A stretch of 64,000 nt of DNA from an endosymbiont of unidentified scaly snail isolate Monju (GCF_000801295.1 NZ_AP012978.1:2463001-2527000), one strand, 5' to 3'. Positions 37,952 to 50,051 are shown, counted from the stretch's first letter. The notes: a model not told the origin generated them from the letters alone. A program made the numbers and translations.

Positions 37952-38320
37952 TCAAACCGGCAGCAGGATCAGACCCCAGGTCAATATCGCAAGCAGGATG
38001 GTCAACAGCACAGCGGCCGACCCCTGGTCCTTGGCGCGCCCGGCCAGCTTGTGGTGCTCCGCTCCGATGCGGTCGACCACCGCTTCGATGGCCGAGTTGA
38101 GTAGCTCGACGATCAGCACCAATACCCAACTGCCGGCGAGCAGCGCCTTCTCCACCCAGCCCGACCCCAGCCACAGGCCCAGCGGGATCACGATCAGCGC
38201 AACAAACAGTTCCTGACGAAAGGCCGACTCATGCCGCCAGGCCGCACGCAGCCCGGCCAACGAATAGCTCAGGGCACGCCAGGCGCGCAGCAGGCCACGG
38301 TTGTCGAAGTATTCAGACAT
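37952..38320 (-). CDS. dgkA: Diacylglycerol kinase DgkA
   Basis: 122 residues with three membrane helices and the active-site stretch [19 protein letters not shown] (Glu, Asn and Asp conserved). Prokaryotic DgkA recycles diacylglycerol. Its start overlaps the end of gcvPB by eight bases, so it may share the gcv transcript. Confidence 0.93.
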   Translation of the reverse strand: MSEYFDNRGLLRAWRALSYSLAGLRAAWRHESAFRQELFVALIVIPLGLWLGSGWVEKALLAGSWVLVLIVELLNSAIEAVVDRIGAEHHKLAGRAKDQGSAAVLLTILLAILTWGLILLPV

Positions 38321-39797
38321 CCTCCCCTGCCGGGGTCCATTTCAGGTCCAGCTCGCGTGCCGCGCGCACGTCGTCGAGCCGGCGCACCGGCAAGGTGTGC
38401 GGCGCGCCCTTGACGGTATCCGGCTCGTTCTCGGCCTCCTGCTGGATGGCCTGCATGGCGGCGATGAAGCCGTCGAGTTCCTCGCGCGCCTCGGTCTCGG
38501 TCGGTTCGATCAGGAAACACTCGGGCACCAGCAGCGGGAAGTAGGTGGTGGGTGCGTGATAGCCGTAGTCGAGCAGGCGCTTGGCGAAGTCCATGGCATT
38601 CACCTTCAGTTCCTTGGCCTGGCGCCTGAAGGTAACGATGAACTCGTGGGTGGCGCGGCGCTCGGGATAGGCCAGCTCGAAGCCGGCCTCGCGCAGGCGC
38701 GTGGCCATGTAATTGGCATTGAGCGTCGCGTATTCGGCCACGCGGATCAGCCCGGCGCGCCCCAGCAGGCGGGCATAGACCCAGGCACGCAGCAGGACCC
38801 CCGCGTTGCCGGCGAAGGTCATCAGCTTGCCGATGCTCTGCGGGCGCTCCTTCTCGGTCAGCCAGTAGTAGTCGCCATAGCCGTCCTTCGCCACCATGGG
38901 CACCGGCAGGAAGGGCTGGAGTCGCTCGGACACGCCCACCGGGCCCGCGCCCGGCCCGCCACCGCCGTGCGGGGTGGAAAAGGTCTTGTGCAGGTTCATG
39001 TGGATGACATCGAAGCCCATGTCGCCCGGCCGGCACTTGCCGAGGATGGCATTGAGGTTGGCGCCATCGTAATAGAGCAGGCCACCGCCCTCGTGAACGA
39101 TGCGCGCGATCTGCTCGATGTTGCGCTCGAACACGCCCACGGTGGACGGATTGGTGAGCATGATGCCCGCGGTCTGCGGACCGACGGCCGCGCGCAAGGC
39201 CTCGATGTCCACGTCGCCGTTGGCGTCGGTGGGGATCTCGCGCACCTTGTAGCCACACATCACCGCGGTAGCGGGGTTGGTGCCGTGCGCCGCGTCGGGC
39301 ACCAGAATCTCGTTACGCGCGGTATCGCCTTGCGCATCGTGGTAGGCGCGGATCATGGCCACGCCGGCAAACTCGCCCTGGGCGCCGGCTGCCGGCACCA
39401 GCGAGACCGCGCTCATGCCGGTGACCTCGCGCAGGATCTCCTGCAGCTCGAACATGCAGGCCATGAAGCCCTGGCTGTGGCTCTCCGGCGCCAGGGGGTG
39501 GCGGCCGAGGAAGCCGGGCAGCATGGCCAGGCTGTTACAGGCGCGCGGGTTGTACTTCATGGTGCACGAACCCAGCGGATAGAAATGGGTGTCGATGGAG
39601 AAGTTCTTCTGTGACAGCCGGGTGTAGTGGCGCACCACCTGCATCTCCGAGACCTCGGGCAGCAGCGGCGGGTCCTTGCGCTGGAACTCCGGCGGGATGT
39701 CGTCGAGGGCGACGGTAGCGGCCGGCGCCTGGGAAAAGGCCCGGCGACCTGCGCGCGAGTGTTCGAATATCAGCATCGGTGGCGTCTCGTCTGTCAT
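38313..39797 (-). CDS. gcvPB: Glycine dehydrogenase (decarboxylating) subunit 2, GcvPB
   Basis: The C-terminal half of the P-protein, 494 residues. The PLP lysine is in [16 protein letters not shown] near residue 270. Other family blocks are [23 protein letters not shown] and [20 protein letters not shown] chose ATG 39797 ([15 protein letters not shown]); the open frame extends upstream but only through palindromic filler DNA. It is separated from gcvPA by tpx. Confidence 0.95.
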   Translation of the reverse strand: MTDETPPMLIFEHSRAGRRAFSQAPAATVALDDIPPEFQRKDPPLLPEVSEMQVVRHYTRLSQKNFSIDTHFYPLGSCTMKYNPRACNSLAMLPGFLGRHPLAPESHSQGFMACMFELQEILREVTGMSAVSLVPAAGAQGEFAGVAMIRAYHDAQGDTARNEILVPDAAHGTNPATAVMCGYKVREIPTDANGDVDIEALRAAVGPQTAGIMLTNPSTVGVFERNIEQIARIVHEGGGLLYYDGANLNAILGKCRPGDMGFDVIHMNLHKTFSTPHGGGGPGAGPVGVSERLQPFLPVPMVAKDGYGDYYWLTEKERPQSIGKLMTFAGNAGVLLRAWVYARLLGRAGLIRVAEYATLNANYMATRLREAGFELAYPERRATHEFIVTFRRQAKELKVNAMDFAKRLLDYGYHAPTTYFPLLVPECFLIEPTETEAREELDGFIAAMQAIQQEAENEPDTVKGAPHTLPVRRLDDVRAARELDLKWTPAGEDV

Positions 39798-39825
39798 CGT
39801 CTGTCGCTTGATCGTTTCGCGCTCC

Positions 39826-39915
39826 CTCCCGGCCTCCCCCGCGGGCGGGGGAGGAGTGGGTTCGAGGAGGCTTGTTCCCCCTCCCCGCTCGCGGGGAGGG
39901 CCGGGGTGGGGCCCC
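39826..39915. repeat. GC-rich palindromic filler repeat
   Basis: CCTCCCCCGCGGGCGGGGGAGG is followed by CCCTCCCCGCTCGCGGGGAGGG and CCGGGGTGGG. A related copy (CCCCACCCCGGCCCTCCCCGC) sits at 45373-45422 upstream of the iron permease. Confidence 0.65.
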
Positions 39916-40416
39916 TCAGCCCAGAGCGGCGATGGCCGCGTCGTAATCCGGCTCCTGCGCGATCTCGGGCACCAGCTGGGCGTGCAGTACACGGTCGTTC
40001 TCGTCGAGCACCAGCACCGCACGGGCGGTGATGCCGGCCAGCGGGCCGTCGCTGATGAGCACCCCGTAGTCCTTGGCAAAGTGCTTGTCGCGCATCATCG
40101 ACAGGGTCTTCACCCGGTCGGTGCCCTCGGCCGAGCAGAAGCGCGCCTGGGCGAACGGCAGGTCGGCCGAGATGACCAGCACCACGACGTCGTCACGGCC
40201 GCCGAGGCGCTCGTTGAACACCTTGGTCGAGGTGGCGCACACCCCAGTGTCCAGGCTGGGCACGATACTCAGCACTTTCTTCTTGCCGGCAAAGTCTTTC
40301 AGGCTCACGTCGTTGAGCTCGCCATCCGTCAGCGAGAAGTCGGGCGCGGTGCTGCCGATCGCCGGCAGTTCGCCGCTGGTGTGGATGGGGTTGCCCTGCA
40401 GGGTGATCTCGGCCAT
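39916..40416 (-). CDS. tpx: Thiol peroxidase Tpx
   Basis: 166 residues. The peroxidatic Cys is in [19 protein letters not shown] (residue about 60) and the resolving Cys is in [13 protein letters not shown] (about 94). Length and the start [21 protein letters not shown] are normal. GAAAGGAGAG precedes the ATG. Tpx reduces lipid and alkyl peroxides with thioredoxin. Its place inside the gcv operon is unusual. Confidence 0.95.
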   Translation of the reverse strand: MAEITLQGNPIHTSGELPAIGSTAPDFSLTDGELNDVSLKDFAGKKKVLSIVPSLDTGVCATSTKVFNERLGGRDDVVVLVISADLPFAQARFCSAEGTDRVKTLSMMRDKHFAKDYGVLISDGPLAGITARAVLVLDENDRVLHAQLVPEIAQEPDYDAAIAALG

Positions 40417-41840
40417 GGCGCTCTCTCCTTTCCTATTTTGTTATCGAACTTCGGTTCGATCGGGCACTTCGCCCGACCCTGGGTGGTGACCACCCGCTCC
40501 AGGCGGGTGGCGTAGTGCTCGATGTCCTCGGCGGTACGCTGCTCAGTGGCGCACACCAGGATGGCATCGCCCAGCTCGGGGTAGTCCTCGGTGAGGTCGA
40601 AACCTCCGAGTACGTTGTGCGCGGCCAGGGTCTTGAGGGCATCCTGTGCCGGCAGCGGCAGACGCAGCACCCGCTCGTGAAAGAAAGGACCATCGAAGAC
40701 CGGCTCGACCCCGGCGATGCTGCCCAGGCGCTCGACCAGGCTGCGGGTGTTGGCGTGGCTGGCTGCGGCCACCCGGCGCAGTCCCTCGGCACCGAGCAGG
40801 GCCATGTGGATGGTCGCGGCGGTCACCAGCAGGCCCTGGTTGGTGCAGATGTTGGAGGTCGCCTTGGAGCGACGGATGTGCTGCTCCCGGGCCTGCAGGG
40901 TGAGCGCGAAGCCGGGTTTGCCGTCGAGGTCCACGGTGCGACCGATCAGACGCCCGGGCATCTGGCGCACCAGTGCCTGGCGACAGCACAGGATGCCGAA
41001 ATAGGGGCCGCCCGAGGACAGCGGTGCGCCCAGCGGCTGGCCCTCGCCGGTGACGATGTCCACGCCCTTCTCCCCCCAGCGACCGGGCGGCTCGAGCAGG
41101 GCCATGGCCAGCGGGTTAACCACCGCCACGGCGAGCATGCCGTTGGCGTGAGCAAAGTCGGTCAGCGCATCGACCGGCTCGAGCATGCCGAAGAAGTTGG
41201 GTTGGGGAATCAGCAGCGCGGCGAAGTCCTCCCCGGCATATGCCTCCAGCGCGCCCAGGTCGGTGGTGCCGGTGGCCGCGTCGAAGGGCAGCTCCACCAG
41301 CTCGATGCCCTGGTTGCGCACGATGCTGTGCGCCACCTTGCGATAGGCCGGATGCAGGCTGCGCGGTACCAGGATGCGCTTCGACTTCGACTTGCGGTTG
41401 GCGCGTACCGCCATCAGCACCGCCTCGGCCACCGCCGAGGCGCCGTCGTAGAGCGAGGTGTTGGACACGTCCATGGCCATCAGCGAGGCCATCATGCTCT
41501 GGTATTCGTAGAGCAGTTGCAGGGTGCCCTGACTGGCCTCGGCCTGATAGGGGGTGTAGGCGGTGTAGAACTCGCCGCGGGTGGCGATCTGCCACACCAC
41601 TGCCGGCACATGGTGGTCGTAGGCACCGGCACCGATGAAGCACAGGGCCTGGCCATCGCGGCGCGCGCGCGAAGCGGCCAGCGCGGCCACTTTCATCTCG
41701 CTCATCCCCTCGGGGATGCCCGGCAGGTCGCCGGCGCGCAGGTGTTCGGGAATCTCGTCGAACAGCGCGTCGATGCTGTCCACGCCAATGGCCTGGAGCA
41801 TCTGGCGCACGTCGTCCTCGGTGTGCGGTATGAAGGGCAT
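40329..41840 (-). CDS. gcvPA: Glycine dehydrogenase (decarboxylating) subunit 1, GcvPA
   Basis: The N-terminal half of the P-protein, opening [31 protein letters not shown]. Family blocks include [38 protein letters not shown] and [10 protein letters not shown]. The frame runs 29 residues into tpx before stopping at 40329, making 503 residues against about 450 in relatives. Nothing after LERVVTTQ looks like family sequence. An alternate frame stops at 40433, just before the tpx ribosome site, so a small frameshift near 40480 is likely. Confidence 0.92.
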   Translation of the reverse strand: MPFIPHTEDDVRQMLQAIGVDSIDALFDEIPEHLRAGDLPGIPEGMSEMKVAALAASRARRDGQALCFIGAGAYDHHVPAVVWQIATRGEFYTAYTPYQAEASQGTLQLLYEYQSMMASLMAMDVSNTSLYDGASAVAEAVLMAVRANRKSKSKRILVPRSLHPAYRKVAHSIVRNQGIELVELPFDAATGTTDLGALEAYAGEDFAALLIPQPNFFGMLEPVDALTDFAHANGMLAVAVVNPLAMALLEPPGRWGEKGVDIVTGEGQPLGAPLSSGGPYFGILCCRQALVRQMPGRLIGRTVDLDGKPGFALTLQAREQHIRRSKATSNICTNQGLLVTAATIHMALLGAEGLRRVAAASHANTRSLVERLGSIAGVEPVFDGPFFHERVLRLPLPAQDALKTLAAHNVLGGFDLTEDYPELGDAILVCATEQRTAEDIEHYATRLERVVTTQGRAKCPIEPKFDNKIGKERAPWPRSPCRATPSTPAANCRRSAAPRPTSR

Positions 41841-41869
41841 GGCGCTACCTCGGCCGGTGCGGCAACCGG

Positions 41870-42265
41870 TCAGTGTTCCTCGTTCTCACAATGCTCGGCA
41901 TAGGCCGAGGCATCCATCAGGCCTTCGGCCTCGCCCTGGTCGACCACCTTGAGCTTGAACATCCAGCCAGCGTCGTAAGGATCGCTGTTGATGGTCTCGG
42001 GGGCATCGACCAGCGCCTCGTTGATCTCCACCACCTCGCCGGAGACCGGGCAATAGACGTCGGAGGCGGCCTTCACCGACTCGACCACGGCGCACTCGTC
42101 ACCGGCAGCCAGGTTGGCACCCACCTCAGGCAGCTCGACGAACACCAGGTCGCCCAGCAACTCCTGGGCATGATCCGAGATGCCCACGGCCACCACGCCG
42201 TCGCCCTCGTCGCGCAGCCATTCGTGGGTCTTGGTGTAACGGTAATCGCTGGGGATGTTGCTCAT
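41870..42265 (-). CDS. gcvH: Glycine cleavage system H protein
   Basis: 131 residues. The lipoyl lysine is in [22 protein letters not shown] used ATG 42265 ([16 protein letters not shown]) because the family begins there and GACCGAGAA precedes it. It shuttles the aminomethyl group between P and T proteins. Confidence 0.95.
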   Translation of the reverse strand: MSNIPSDYRYTKTHEWLRDEGDGVVAVGISDHAQELLGDLVFVELPEVGANLAAGDECAVVESVKAASDVYCPVSGEVVEINEALVDAPETINSDPYDAGWMFKLKVVDQGEAEGLMDASAYAEHCENEEH

Positions 42266-42300
42266 TTCTCGGTCCTCTGGTTGTCCCGCGCCCGGCGGGG

Positions 42301-43395
42301 TCAAATCTCGATCTGCGCCTGGCCATGGCGCACAAAGGGCAGCTTTACCACCCGCAAGGGTAGCCGTTTTCCGCGAATCTCGACGGTCAATGCCTCACCG
42401 GCGTCGCGCGCGATTCGCGCAAAGCCGATGGAGCGCTCCAGGGTGGGCGAGAAGCCACCGGAGGTGATCTCGCCGACCTCGCGCTCACCGTCGAACAGCT
42501 TCTGGTGGCCGCGCAGGACACCGCGTCCCTCCAGCAGCACGCCAACGAAGCGCGGGATGCCGCCGGCGGCCTTCTGCGCCTCCAGCGCGGAGCGACCGAT
42601 GAAGTCACGATCGTCATCCATCGCCACCGTCCAGCCCAGGCCGGCGGCCAGCGGGCTGACGCTCTCGTCCATGTCCTGTCCGTAGAGGTTCATGCCCGCT
42701 TCCAGGCGCAAGGTGTCGCGCGCGCCCAGTCCGCAGGGCCGCACCCCGGCCTGGGCCAGCGCCCGCCACAGCGCCTCGGTCTGCGCCTCGGGCAGCACGA
42801 TCTCGTAGCCGTCCTCGCCGGTGTAGCCTGTGCGCCCCACGAACCATTCGCCATCGATGGCGGCATGGAAAGGCTTGAGCGCGGCAGCGGCCTCGCGCAA
42901 TCCCTCGGGCAACAGGGGGCCGGCCTTCTCGCGTGCGTTCGGGCCCTGCACCGCAATCATGCCCAGATCGAAACGCGGCTCGACCCGCACCCCGAAGGCC
43001 GGGGCTTGTTCGCGCAGCCAGGCGATATCCTTCTCGGTGGTGCCGGCATTGATCACCATGCGGAACCAGTCATCGGCCAGATAATAGGTGATCAGGTCGT
43101 CGATCACCCCGCCCTCGGGATTGAGCATGCAGGAATACAGCGCACGCCCGGGGGTCTTCAGCTTGTTCACATCGTTGGCCAGCAGGTAGCGCAGGAAATC
43201 GCGGACCCGCTCGCCGTGCAGGTCCACCACCGTCATGTGGCAAACGTCGAACATGCCCGCGTCGCGGCGCACCGCGTGGTGCTCCTCGATCTGCGAACCG
43301 TAGTGCACGGGCATGTCCCAGCCACCGAAGGGCACCATGCGCGCCCCCATTTCACGGTGCACGGCATTCAGCACGGTCTTCTTGTCAGCACCCAT
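42301..43395 (-). CDS. gcvT: Aminomethyltransferase GcvT (T protein)
   Basis: 364 residues, the standard length. Family blocks are [52 protein letters not shown], and [16 protein letters not shown]. The substrate Asp (NDVNKL region) is intact. CGGAGAG lies 4-10 bases before the ATG. It is the first gene of the operon behind the glycine riboswitch. Confidence 0.96.
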   Translation of the reverse strand: MGADKKTVLNAVHREMGARMVPFGGWDMPVHYGSQIEEHHAVRRDAGMFDVCHMTVVDLHGERVRDFLRYLLANDVNKLKTPGRALYSCMLNPEGGVIDDLITYYLADDWFRMVINAGTTEKDIAWLREQAPAFGVRVEPRFDLGMIAVQGPNAREKAGPLLPEGLREAAAALKPFHAAIDGEWFVGRTGYTGEDGYEIVLPEAQTEALWRALAQAGVRPCGLGARDTLRLEAGMNLYGQDMDESVSPLAAGLGWTVAMDDDRDFIGRSALEAQKAAGGIPRFVGVLLEGRGVLRGHQKLFDGEREVGEITSGGFSPTLERSIGFARIARDAGEALTVEIRGKRLPLRVVKLPFVRHGQAQIEI

Positions 43396-43412
43396 CGTTC
43401 TCTCCGGTCAAC

Positions 43413-43463
43413 AAAAAAGGCGGATGGCCGTCACTACGACATCGGTAGTCACTGCCATCCGCC
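43413..43463 (-). terminator. Expression-platform terminator of the glycine riboswitch
   Basis: On the reverse strand GGCGGATGGC pairs with GCCATCCGCC across a loop that has its own smaller hairpin, and TTTTTT follows. It ends 18 bases before gcvT, so it can stop transcription when glycine is low. Confidence 0.87.
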
Positions 43464-43465
43464 CC

Positions 43466-43634
43466 TCTGTCCGGTCACCTGAGAGTTTACCCCGTCGGTG
43501 GGCGCCGCTTGCGCGCGCCGCTCTCCAGAGCCCGGCCCGAGCACGTGGCTCCGCCTGTCGTGGTCCTTTTGCCTGAGCGATTCCGGGCGGAACTTGCGCC
43601 TTCGGCGCCGCCTTGCGGCGGTCTCTCCCACGCG
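43466..43634 (-). promoter_or_regulatory. Tandem glycine riboswitch upstream of gcvT
   Basis: Read on the reverse strand, aptamer 1 (about 43568-43634) has GGGAGAGACC, GGCGCCGAAGGCGCAA and CTCAGGCAAAAGGAC. Aptamer 2 (about 43466-43532) has CTCTGGAGAG, GCGCAAGCGGCGCCCACCGA and AACTCTCAGGTGACCGGACAGAG. Both match the conserved glycine aptamer pattern. The two aptamers are joined by a short linker and followed by a terminator, so glycine should switch the gcv operon on. Confidence 0.93.
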
Positions 43635-43699
43635 ACTTGAGGCCGGGAGCGGGACTATAGCAGCCGCGATACCGCCGTATCAATGCGGCACTGCGAACC

Positions 43700-45341
43700 T
43701 CACCGCCCCGACCGCCGCACCAGGAGGATCACCGGCACCAGGCCGGCGGCCACCAACGCCACCGCTGGGGCCGCAGCACGTTCCCATTCCCCTTCGGAGG
43801 TCAATTCGTAGATGCGCACCGCCAGGGTGTCCCAGCCGAAGGGGCGCAGCAGCAGGGTAGCGGGCATCTCCTTCATCACGTCCACCAGCACCAGCAGGGC
43901 GGCCGTCAACAAGCCGGGACGCAGCAACGGCACATAGATCCGTCGCACCACCTCGCGCGGGGTGGCGCCCAGGCAGCGCGCGGCCTCGCGCAGGCTGGGG
44001 CGGATGCGCGCCAGAGCGGCATTCACCGGGCCGAAGGCGACCGCCTGGAAACGCACGAAATAGGCGAGCAGCAGGCCGGGCAGCCCACCGGCAAGTACCC
44101 ATTGCAGATTGCCGCCGGACAGCAGCGTCCACAGCCCGGCCAGGCGGTCGTCGATCCAGCTGAGCGACAACATCACCCCAACCGCCAGCACCGACCCCGG
44201 CAGGGCATAGCCCAGTGTCGCAATGCGTACGCCGATACGCGTGAAGCCATCGCCATGATGCCGCCGCGCATAGGCCAGGACGAAGGCCCCGGCCACGGTA
44301 CACAGGGCTGCCAGCCCGCCCAGTATCAGGGTGTGCCGCAACAGGTCCAGATAGCGGCCGTCGAGCTGGGTCCGGGTCTCCCAGGCCCAGGCCGCCAACT
44401 GTGCCACGGGCATCGCAAAGGCCAGGGCGAACACACTGCCCGCAAACAGCGCCGCCGCCACGCCCCGCGCGCCACGCAGAGGGATACGGAGGCTGGCCGA
44501 ACGGCTGCTTTCGACATGGCGCGCCCGCGAGCGCACCCGCTGTTCGGCCAGCAGGGCGGCGAACACCAGCAGCAACAGGACGGACGCCAGCTGTGCCGCA
44601 CCGTGCAGGTCGAAGAAGCCGAACCAGGCCTTGTAGATGGCGGTGGTGAAGGTGTCGTAATTGAATACCGCGACCGCACCGAAATCCGCCAGGGTCTCCA
44701 TCAATGCCAGACTCAGGCCGGCGACGATACCGGGGCGCGCCATCGGCAGCGACACTCGCCAGAAGGCCCGCCAGGGCCCCAGGCCCAGCACGCGGGCCGC
44801 CTCGTAGGCGCTGGCACCCTGCCCCAGGAAGGACACCCGCGCCAACATGTATACGTAGGGATAGAAGACCAGGGTCATCACCACCGCCACGCCAAAGCCG
44901 TTGCGCAGCTCGAGTGCCCAGGCCGGAGGGAGATCGAACAGCGCGCGCAGCGCCCCCTGCACCGGGCCAGCAAAATCGAGCAGGCCCAGGAACACGAAGG
45001 CCAGCACATAGGGCGGCAAGGCGAAGGGCAGCATCAGCGCCCAGTCCAGCCAGCGCCGCCCGGGAAACTCGCAGCGCGCAACCAGCCAGGCCAGGGGCAC
45101 ACCCAGCAGCAGGGTGCCGGCACTCACGCCCAGCACCAGCACTGCGGTATTGACAAGCAGCGCCGGCAGCACCGTCTGCCAGAGGTGGCGCCACAGGCGC
45201 CGGCTCCAGTTGCATCCAGCTGGAGAAGATCACCGCCAGCGGCACCAGCACCAGCAAGGCCAGCAAGCGCGCAGCCCAGCGCCAGGCTGCGCCTTCGCGG
45301 GCGTGCTCACCCGCGATCGGGGAAGTGGCGATGCGCTTCAT
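43700..45341 (-). pseudogene. Fe(III) ABC transporter permease (FbpB/SfuB-like), frameshifted near the N-terminus
   Basis: A two-domain permease with two EAA-like loops (LREAARCLGATPREVVRRIYVPLL and AYEAARVLGLGPWRAFWRVSLPMARPG) and about 10-12 membrane helices. It starts MKRIATSPIAGEHAREG at 45341, but the frame leaves the family after SSWMQLEPA. The normal LWRHLWQTVLPALLVNTAV is in the next frame and stays open to 43700. One indel at about 45195-45215 restores some 545 residues. No ATP-binding subunit follows in the window. Confidence 0.9.
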
Positions 45342-45372
45342 GAGCAGCGGAGTCTCCGGTTTTCCCTGTCTC

Positions 45373-45422
45373 GTTTACCCCACCCCGGCCCTCCCCGCAA
45401 GCGGGGAGAGGCCAGGCGGGGA
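45373..45422. repeat. GC-rich palindromic filler repeat, second copy
   Basis: CCCCACCCCGGCCCTCCCCGCAAGCGGGGAG resembles the element at 39826-39915. It lies between the iron permease and the binding-protein gene. Confidence 0.6.
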
Positions 45423-45437
45423 AGTCCAGGCAGGAGA

Positions 45438-46429
45438 TCAGCGGTAGCCGGCCCGATCCATCAGGCGGATCGCCGCGGCCTGCAGGCGACCGTACTCAGC
45501 CACATCCAGACTGTCTTCCTTGAACGTCCCCCAGGCCTTCACCGCGTCGGCCGCTTCCACCCGGGGGTTGACCGGGTATTCGAGGTTGATGGCGGCAAAG
45601 TCGTGCTGCGCGGCCTCGGAGGCGAGCCATTCGAGCAGGCGCTGCGCGGCCTCGGGATGTTTGGCATGCGCCGTCACCCCTCCGCCAGAGACATTGACGT
45701 GCACCCCATTGCCCTGCTGGTTGGGCCAGGCCGGTGCCAGGGCGATATCCGGGTTCTTCTTTTGCAGGCGACCAAAGTAATAGGTGTTGACAATGGCCAG
45801 GTCACAACGCTCGGCGAGGATGGCCTGCATGGTCTTGGTGTCGTTGGAGAAGGGTGGCTGCCGCCAGATTGGCCACCCAGCCACGCACGATACGCTCCGC
45901 CTCGGCCTCGCCATGGTGCGCGATCAGGCTCGCGACCAGCGACTGGTTGTAGACCTTCTTGGATGTACGCAGGCACAGACGGCCTTTCCACTTGGGATCG
46001 GCCAGATCCTCGTAGGTGGTGATCTCCGAGGGCCGCACCCGCTCGGTGCTGTAAACGATGGTACGCGCACGCTTCGACAGCCCGAACCAGCGACCTTCCG
46101 GGTCGCGCAGGTGTGCCGGCACGTCACGTTCGAGCACCGGCGAGTCGATGGCGCGCAGCACACCCTGTTCGGCGGCGGCCCACAGATTACCGGCATCGAC
46201 GGTGAGCAGCAGATCCGCGGGTGTACGCCGGCCTTCGGCCTTGAGACGCTGGATCAGGGGACCTGCCTTGTCAGTAAGCCAGGTGATCTTCACCCCGGTT
46301 TCACGCATGTAGCGGTCGAACAGGGGCTTGATCAGATGTTCCTTGCGAGACGAATAGACGACCACCTCGTCGGCTGGAGCCACCACCGGCGCCAGAAGAG
46401 AACAGTACGCTCAGAAGCAACTTGCGCAT
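45438..46429 (-). pseudogene. Fe(III) ABC transporter substrate-binding protein (FbpA-like), two frameshifts
   Basis: Periplasmic iron-binding protein. The leader [11 protein letters not shown] starts at 46429, then [21 protein letters not shown] continues in a second frame up to [19 protein letters not shown] and the rest to DRAGYR, ending at 45438, are in a third. The two indels lie near 46395 and 45857-45862. The iron-ligand Tyr pair (NTYYFGRL) is present. Joined, the protein has about 330 residues, the normal size. Confidence 0.88.
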
Positions 46430-46436
46430 GACATAC

Positions 46437-46482
46437 CTCGTGCTGATTGGTTATGGAAACTCGTGCTGATTGGTTATGGAAA
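46437..46482. repeat. Perfect 23-bp tandem duplication in the fbpA-like leader
   Basis: CTCGTGCTGATTGGTTATGG plus AAA occurs twice back to back (46437-46459 and 46460-46482). It lies within the 5' untranslated region of the iron-binding protein gene. Confidence 0.9.
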
Positions 46483-46547
46483 TAAGAATAAGTCGCAATT
46501 GTATTACCGTTCGCGGGCATGTCAAGCGATTCGAGAATGATTCTCGA
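46481..46547 (-). promoter_or_regulatory. Fur-like operator sites in front of the iron-binding protein gene
   Basis: TCGAGAATGATTCTCGA at 46531-46547 is a perfect 17-base palindrome close to the Fur core (GAGAATGATTCTC). AATAAGAATAAGTCGCAATTG at 46481-46501 is a second, AT-rich, Fur-box-like stretch. Both lie upstream of the iron uptake gene, where Fur repression under high iron is expected. No binding has been shown. Confidence 0.65.
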
Positions 46548-46552
46548 TAACC

Positions 46553-46613
46553 CCCTTCGGCCCGAGGACGGGCCTCTTACCAATTAGTAGCAGCGTCCCC
46601 GCCGCGAACCCGC
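46553..46613. repeat. REP-like repeat, copy 8
   Basis: CTTCGGCCCGAGGACGGGCCTC is followed by GTAGCAGCGTCCCCGCCGCGAAC. It sits between the divergent iron and sulfur-globule promoters. Confidence 0.75.
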
Positions 46614-46637
46614 CTCGTTACGGTCGAAAAAAGAATA

Positions 46638-46665
46638 TTGACAGTTAAGAAAATGCTTATATACT
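46638..46665 (+). promoter_or_regulatory. Strong sigma-70-type promoter for the sulfur-globule-like gene
   Basis: The -35 box TTGACA is at 46638-46643 and the -10 box TATACT at 46660-46665, with 16 bases between. The 5' untranslated region should be about 65 bases, ending in AGGAGAACAACACC before ATG 46735. Confidence 0.75.
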
Positions 46666-46734
46666 GTTTCACATCGACAGCAGCACCGTCGAATCAGAAC
46701 CCCGCTAAATCGATACGTTCAGGAGAACAACACC

Positions 46735-47064
46735 ATGAAAAAGATCATCGCTATCGCTGCCATCATCGCTTCCGCCCAAGCTGCTGCCTTCTGGGATTCC
46801 AACAACGGTTCCACCAACGGTGCCTACAACGGTAACGGCGACTTCGTCGGCAACGGCAACGCCGAAGGCGAAGCCACCTTCTCCATGACCTTCAAGGGCC
46901 GTGGCAAGACCGCCGGCGACTTCAAGGGCAACGGCGACACCAACGGCAACTGGGCCGGCTACGGCTACGACCAGCCCTACTACGCCCCCTACGGCTACGG
47001 TGCTCCGGCTGCCCCGGTGGCTCCCGCCGCCCCCGCTGCTCCGGCCGCTCCCGCTGCCAAGTAA
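46735..47064 (+). CDS. Sulfur globule protein-like exported structural protein
   Basis: 109 residues. A short Sec signal (MKKIIAIAAIIASAQAAAF) precedes a mature protein rich in Gly, Asn and Tyr (AFWDSNNGSTNGAYNGNG, GNWAGYGYDQPYYAPYGYG). It ends in a repetitive Ala/Pro tail (APAAPVAPAAPAAPAAPAAK). This composition matches sulfur globule envelope proteins of purple and colourless sulfur bacteria. The strong promoter and terminator fit an abundant structural protein. Confidence 0.72.
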   Translation: MKKIIAIAAIIASAQAAAFWDSNNGSTNGAYNGNGDFVGNGNAEGEATFSMTFKGRGKTAGDFKGNGDTNGNWAGYGYDQPYYAPYGYGAPAAPVAPAAPAAPAAPAAK

Positions 47065-47089
47065 TTCGGCTTCGGCCTGAATTCGCAGC

Positions 47090-47120
47090 AAAAGGCCCCG
47101 CCTCCGTGCGGGGCCTTTTG
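47090..47120 (+). terminator. Rho-independent terminator after the sulfur-globule-like gene
   Basis: AAAAGGCCCCG...CGGGGCCTTTT is a long symmetrical hairpin with A and T flanks, so it could work in both directions. It lies 25 bases after the stop. Confidence 0.9.
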
Positions 47121-47153
47121 CCGTCTGGGCCAGGCTCCCGCTACACTGCGCCG

Positions 47154-47546
47154 ATGCCCGACCTGATCCGCAAGTTCATTGGCTTTGCCGGCACCGGCGC
47201 CATCGCCACCGGCATCCAGTACCTCATCCTGATCAGCCTGCGCGAACTGGGCGGCCTGTCGCCGGTCCTCGCTTCGGCCATCGGCTACGGCCTGGCGGCG
47301 ATCGCCAACTATCTGATGAAATACCACTGGGTGTTCGCCAGCGACCAGCGGCACCGTCACGCGGCACCAAAATACGCTCTGGTTTCGCTCTCGGGACTGG
47401 CACTGAACACCGCATTGATGCACCTGGGCACCAGCATCCTCGGGCTGTACTATCTTTTCTCCCAGGTGATCACCACCGGCCTGGTGCTGGTGTGGAATTT
47501 CACCGCCAACCACCTCTGGACCTTTCGCACCACCGGCCAACGCTGA
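47154..47546 (+). CDS. GtrA-family membrane protein
   Basis: 130 residues with four membrane helices, starting MPDLIRKFIGFAGTGAIATGIQYL and including NYLMKYHWVFAS and FTANHLWTFRT, which are GtrA hallmarks. GtrA-like proteins flip or transfer lipid-linked sugars. No glycosyltransferase is adjacent. Confidence 0.87.
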   Translation: MPDLIRKFIGFAGTGAIATGIQYLILISLRELGGLSPVLASAIGYGLAAIANYLMKYHWVFASDQRHRHAAPKYALVSLSGLALNTALMHLGTSILGLYYLFSQVITTGLVLVWNFTANHLWTFRTTGQR

Positions 47547-47557
47547 GGAAGCCTCCC

Positions 47558-47761
47558 ATGCAACTGTCGCGCGCCCGCGAGCTGATCGAACAGCAGATGG
47601 TCTTCACCAGCGGCTACAACCGCAACGCGGTACGTCTGATCCTCGGCGAGGTCGCCCGCGTGCATGGCGCGGAGGCCGTGGCACAGCTGTTCCGCGAATT
47701 CGACCTGGAAGGCCATTTCGAGCTCGACCCTGCCGCCGATTACAGCCGGGTCGGCCGCTGA
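47558..47761 (+). CDS. Small conserved protein of unknown function (67 aa)
   Basis: A 67-residue, largely helical protein starting MQLSRARELIEQQMVFTSGYNRN and containing LILGEVARVHGAEAVAQLFREFDL. GAGGAAG precedes the ATG. It starts 11 bases after the GtrA gene and so shares its transcript. I do not recognise a family. Confidence 0.65.
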   Translation: MQLSRARELIEQQMVFTSGYNRNAVRLILGEVARVHGAEAVAQLFREFDLEGHFELDPAADYSRVGR

Positions 47762-47938
47762 AACCCGTCACTGCCCCTTGACAAATTCGCCAAGATCAGC
47801 AAATCACCTGATACCGGCATTCGAAACTTTTTCACATTTGAAGCAGGGTAATTCCTAAAATCGGGTGACCCTTCTACCGCTTTGCCCGTTGTACATGGCC
47901 ACAACAAGACCATAAGCCCAGTCCGAGGAGACCCGATA

Positions 47939-49948
<2,010 letters not shown>

Positions 49949-49966
49949 TCCGCGCCCGCCCGACAC

Positions 49967-49994
49967 AACCCCGCCCCCGTGGCGGGGTTTTTTG
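49967..49994 (+). terminator. Rho-independent terminator after hppA
   Basis: AACCCCGCCCCCGTGGCGGGG is followed by six T. Confidence 0.93.
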
Positions 49995-50051
49995 TGCCGC
50001 CGGAGGTATACTGTCGCTCTTCGTCAACGCTCATTCGGCAAGAGGCCCCTC

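Noticed and set aside
38301..39614. Long open frame on the plus strand opposite gcvPB
   Set aside because: It is the antisense shadow of a GC-rich gene: composition is His/Gly/Arg/Gln-biased, no start signal, and gcvPB on the other strand is fully conserved.
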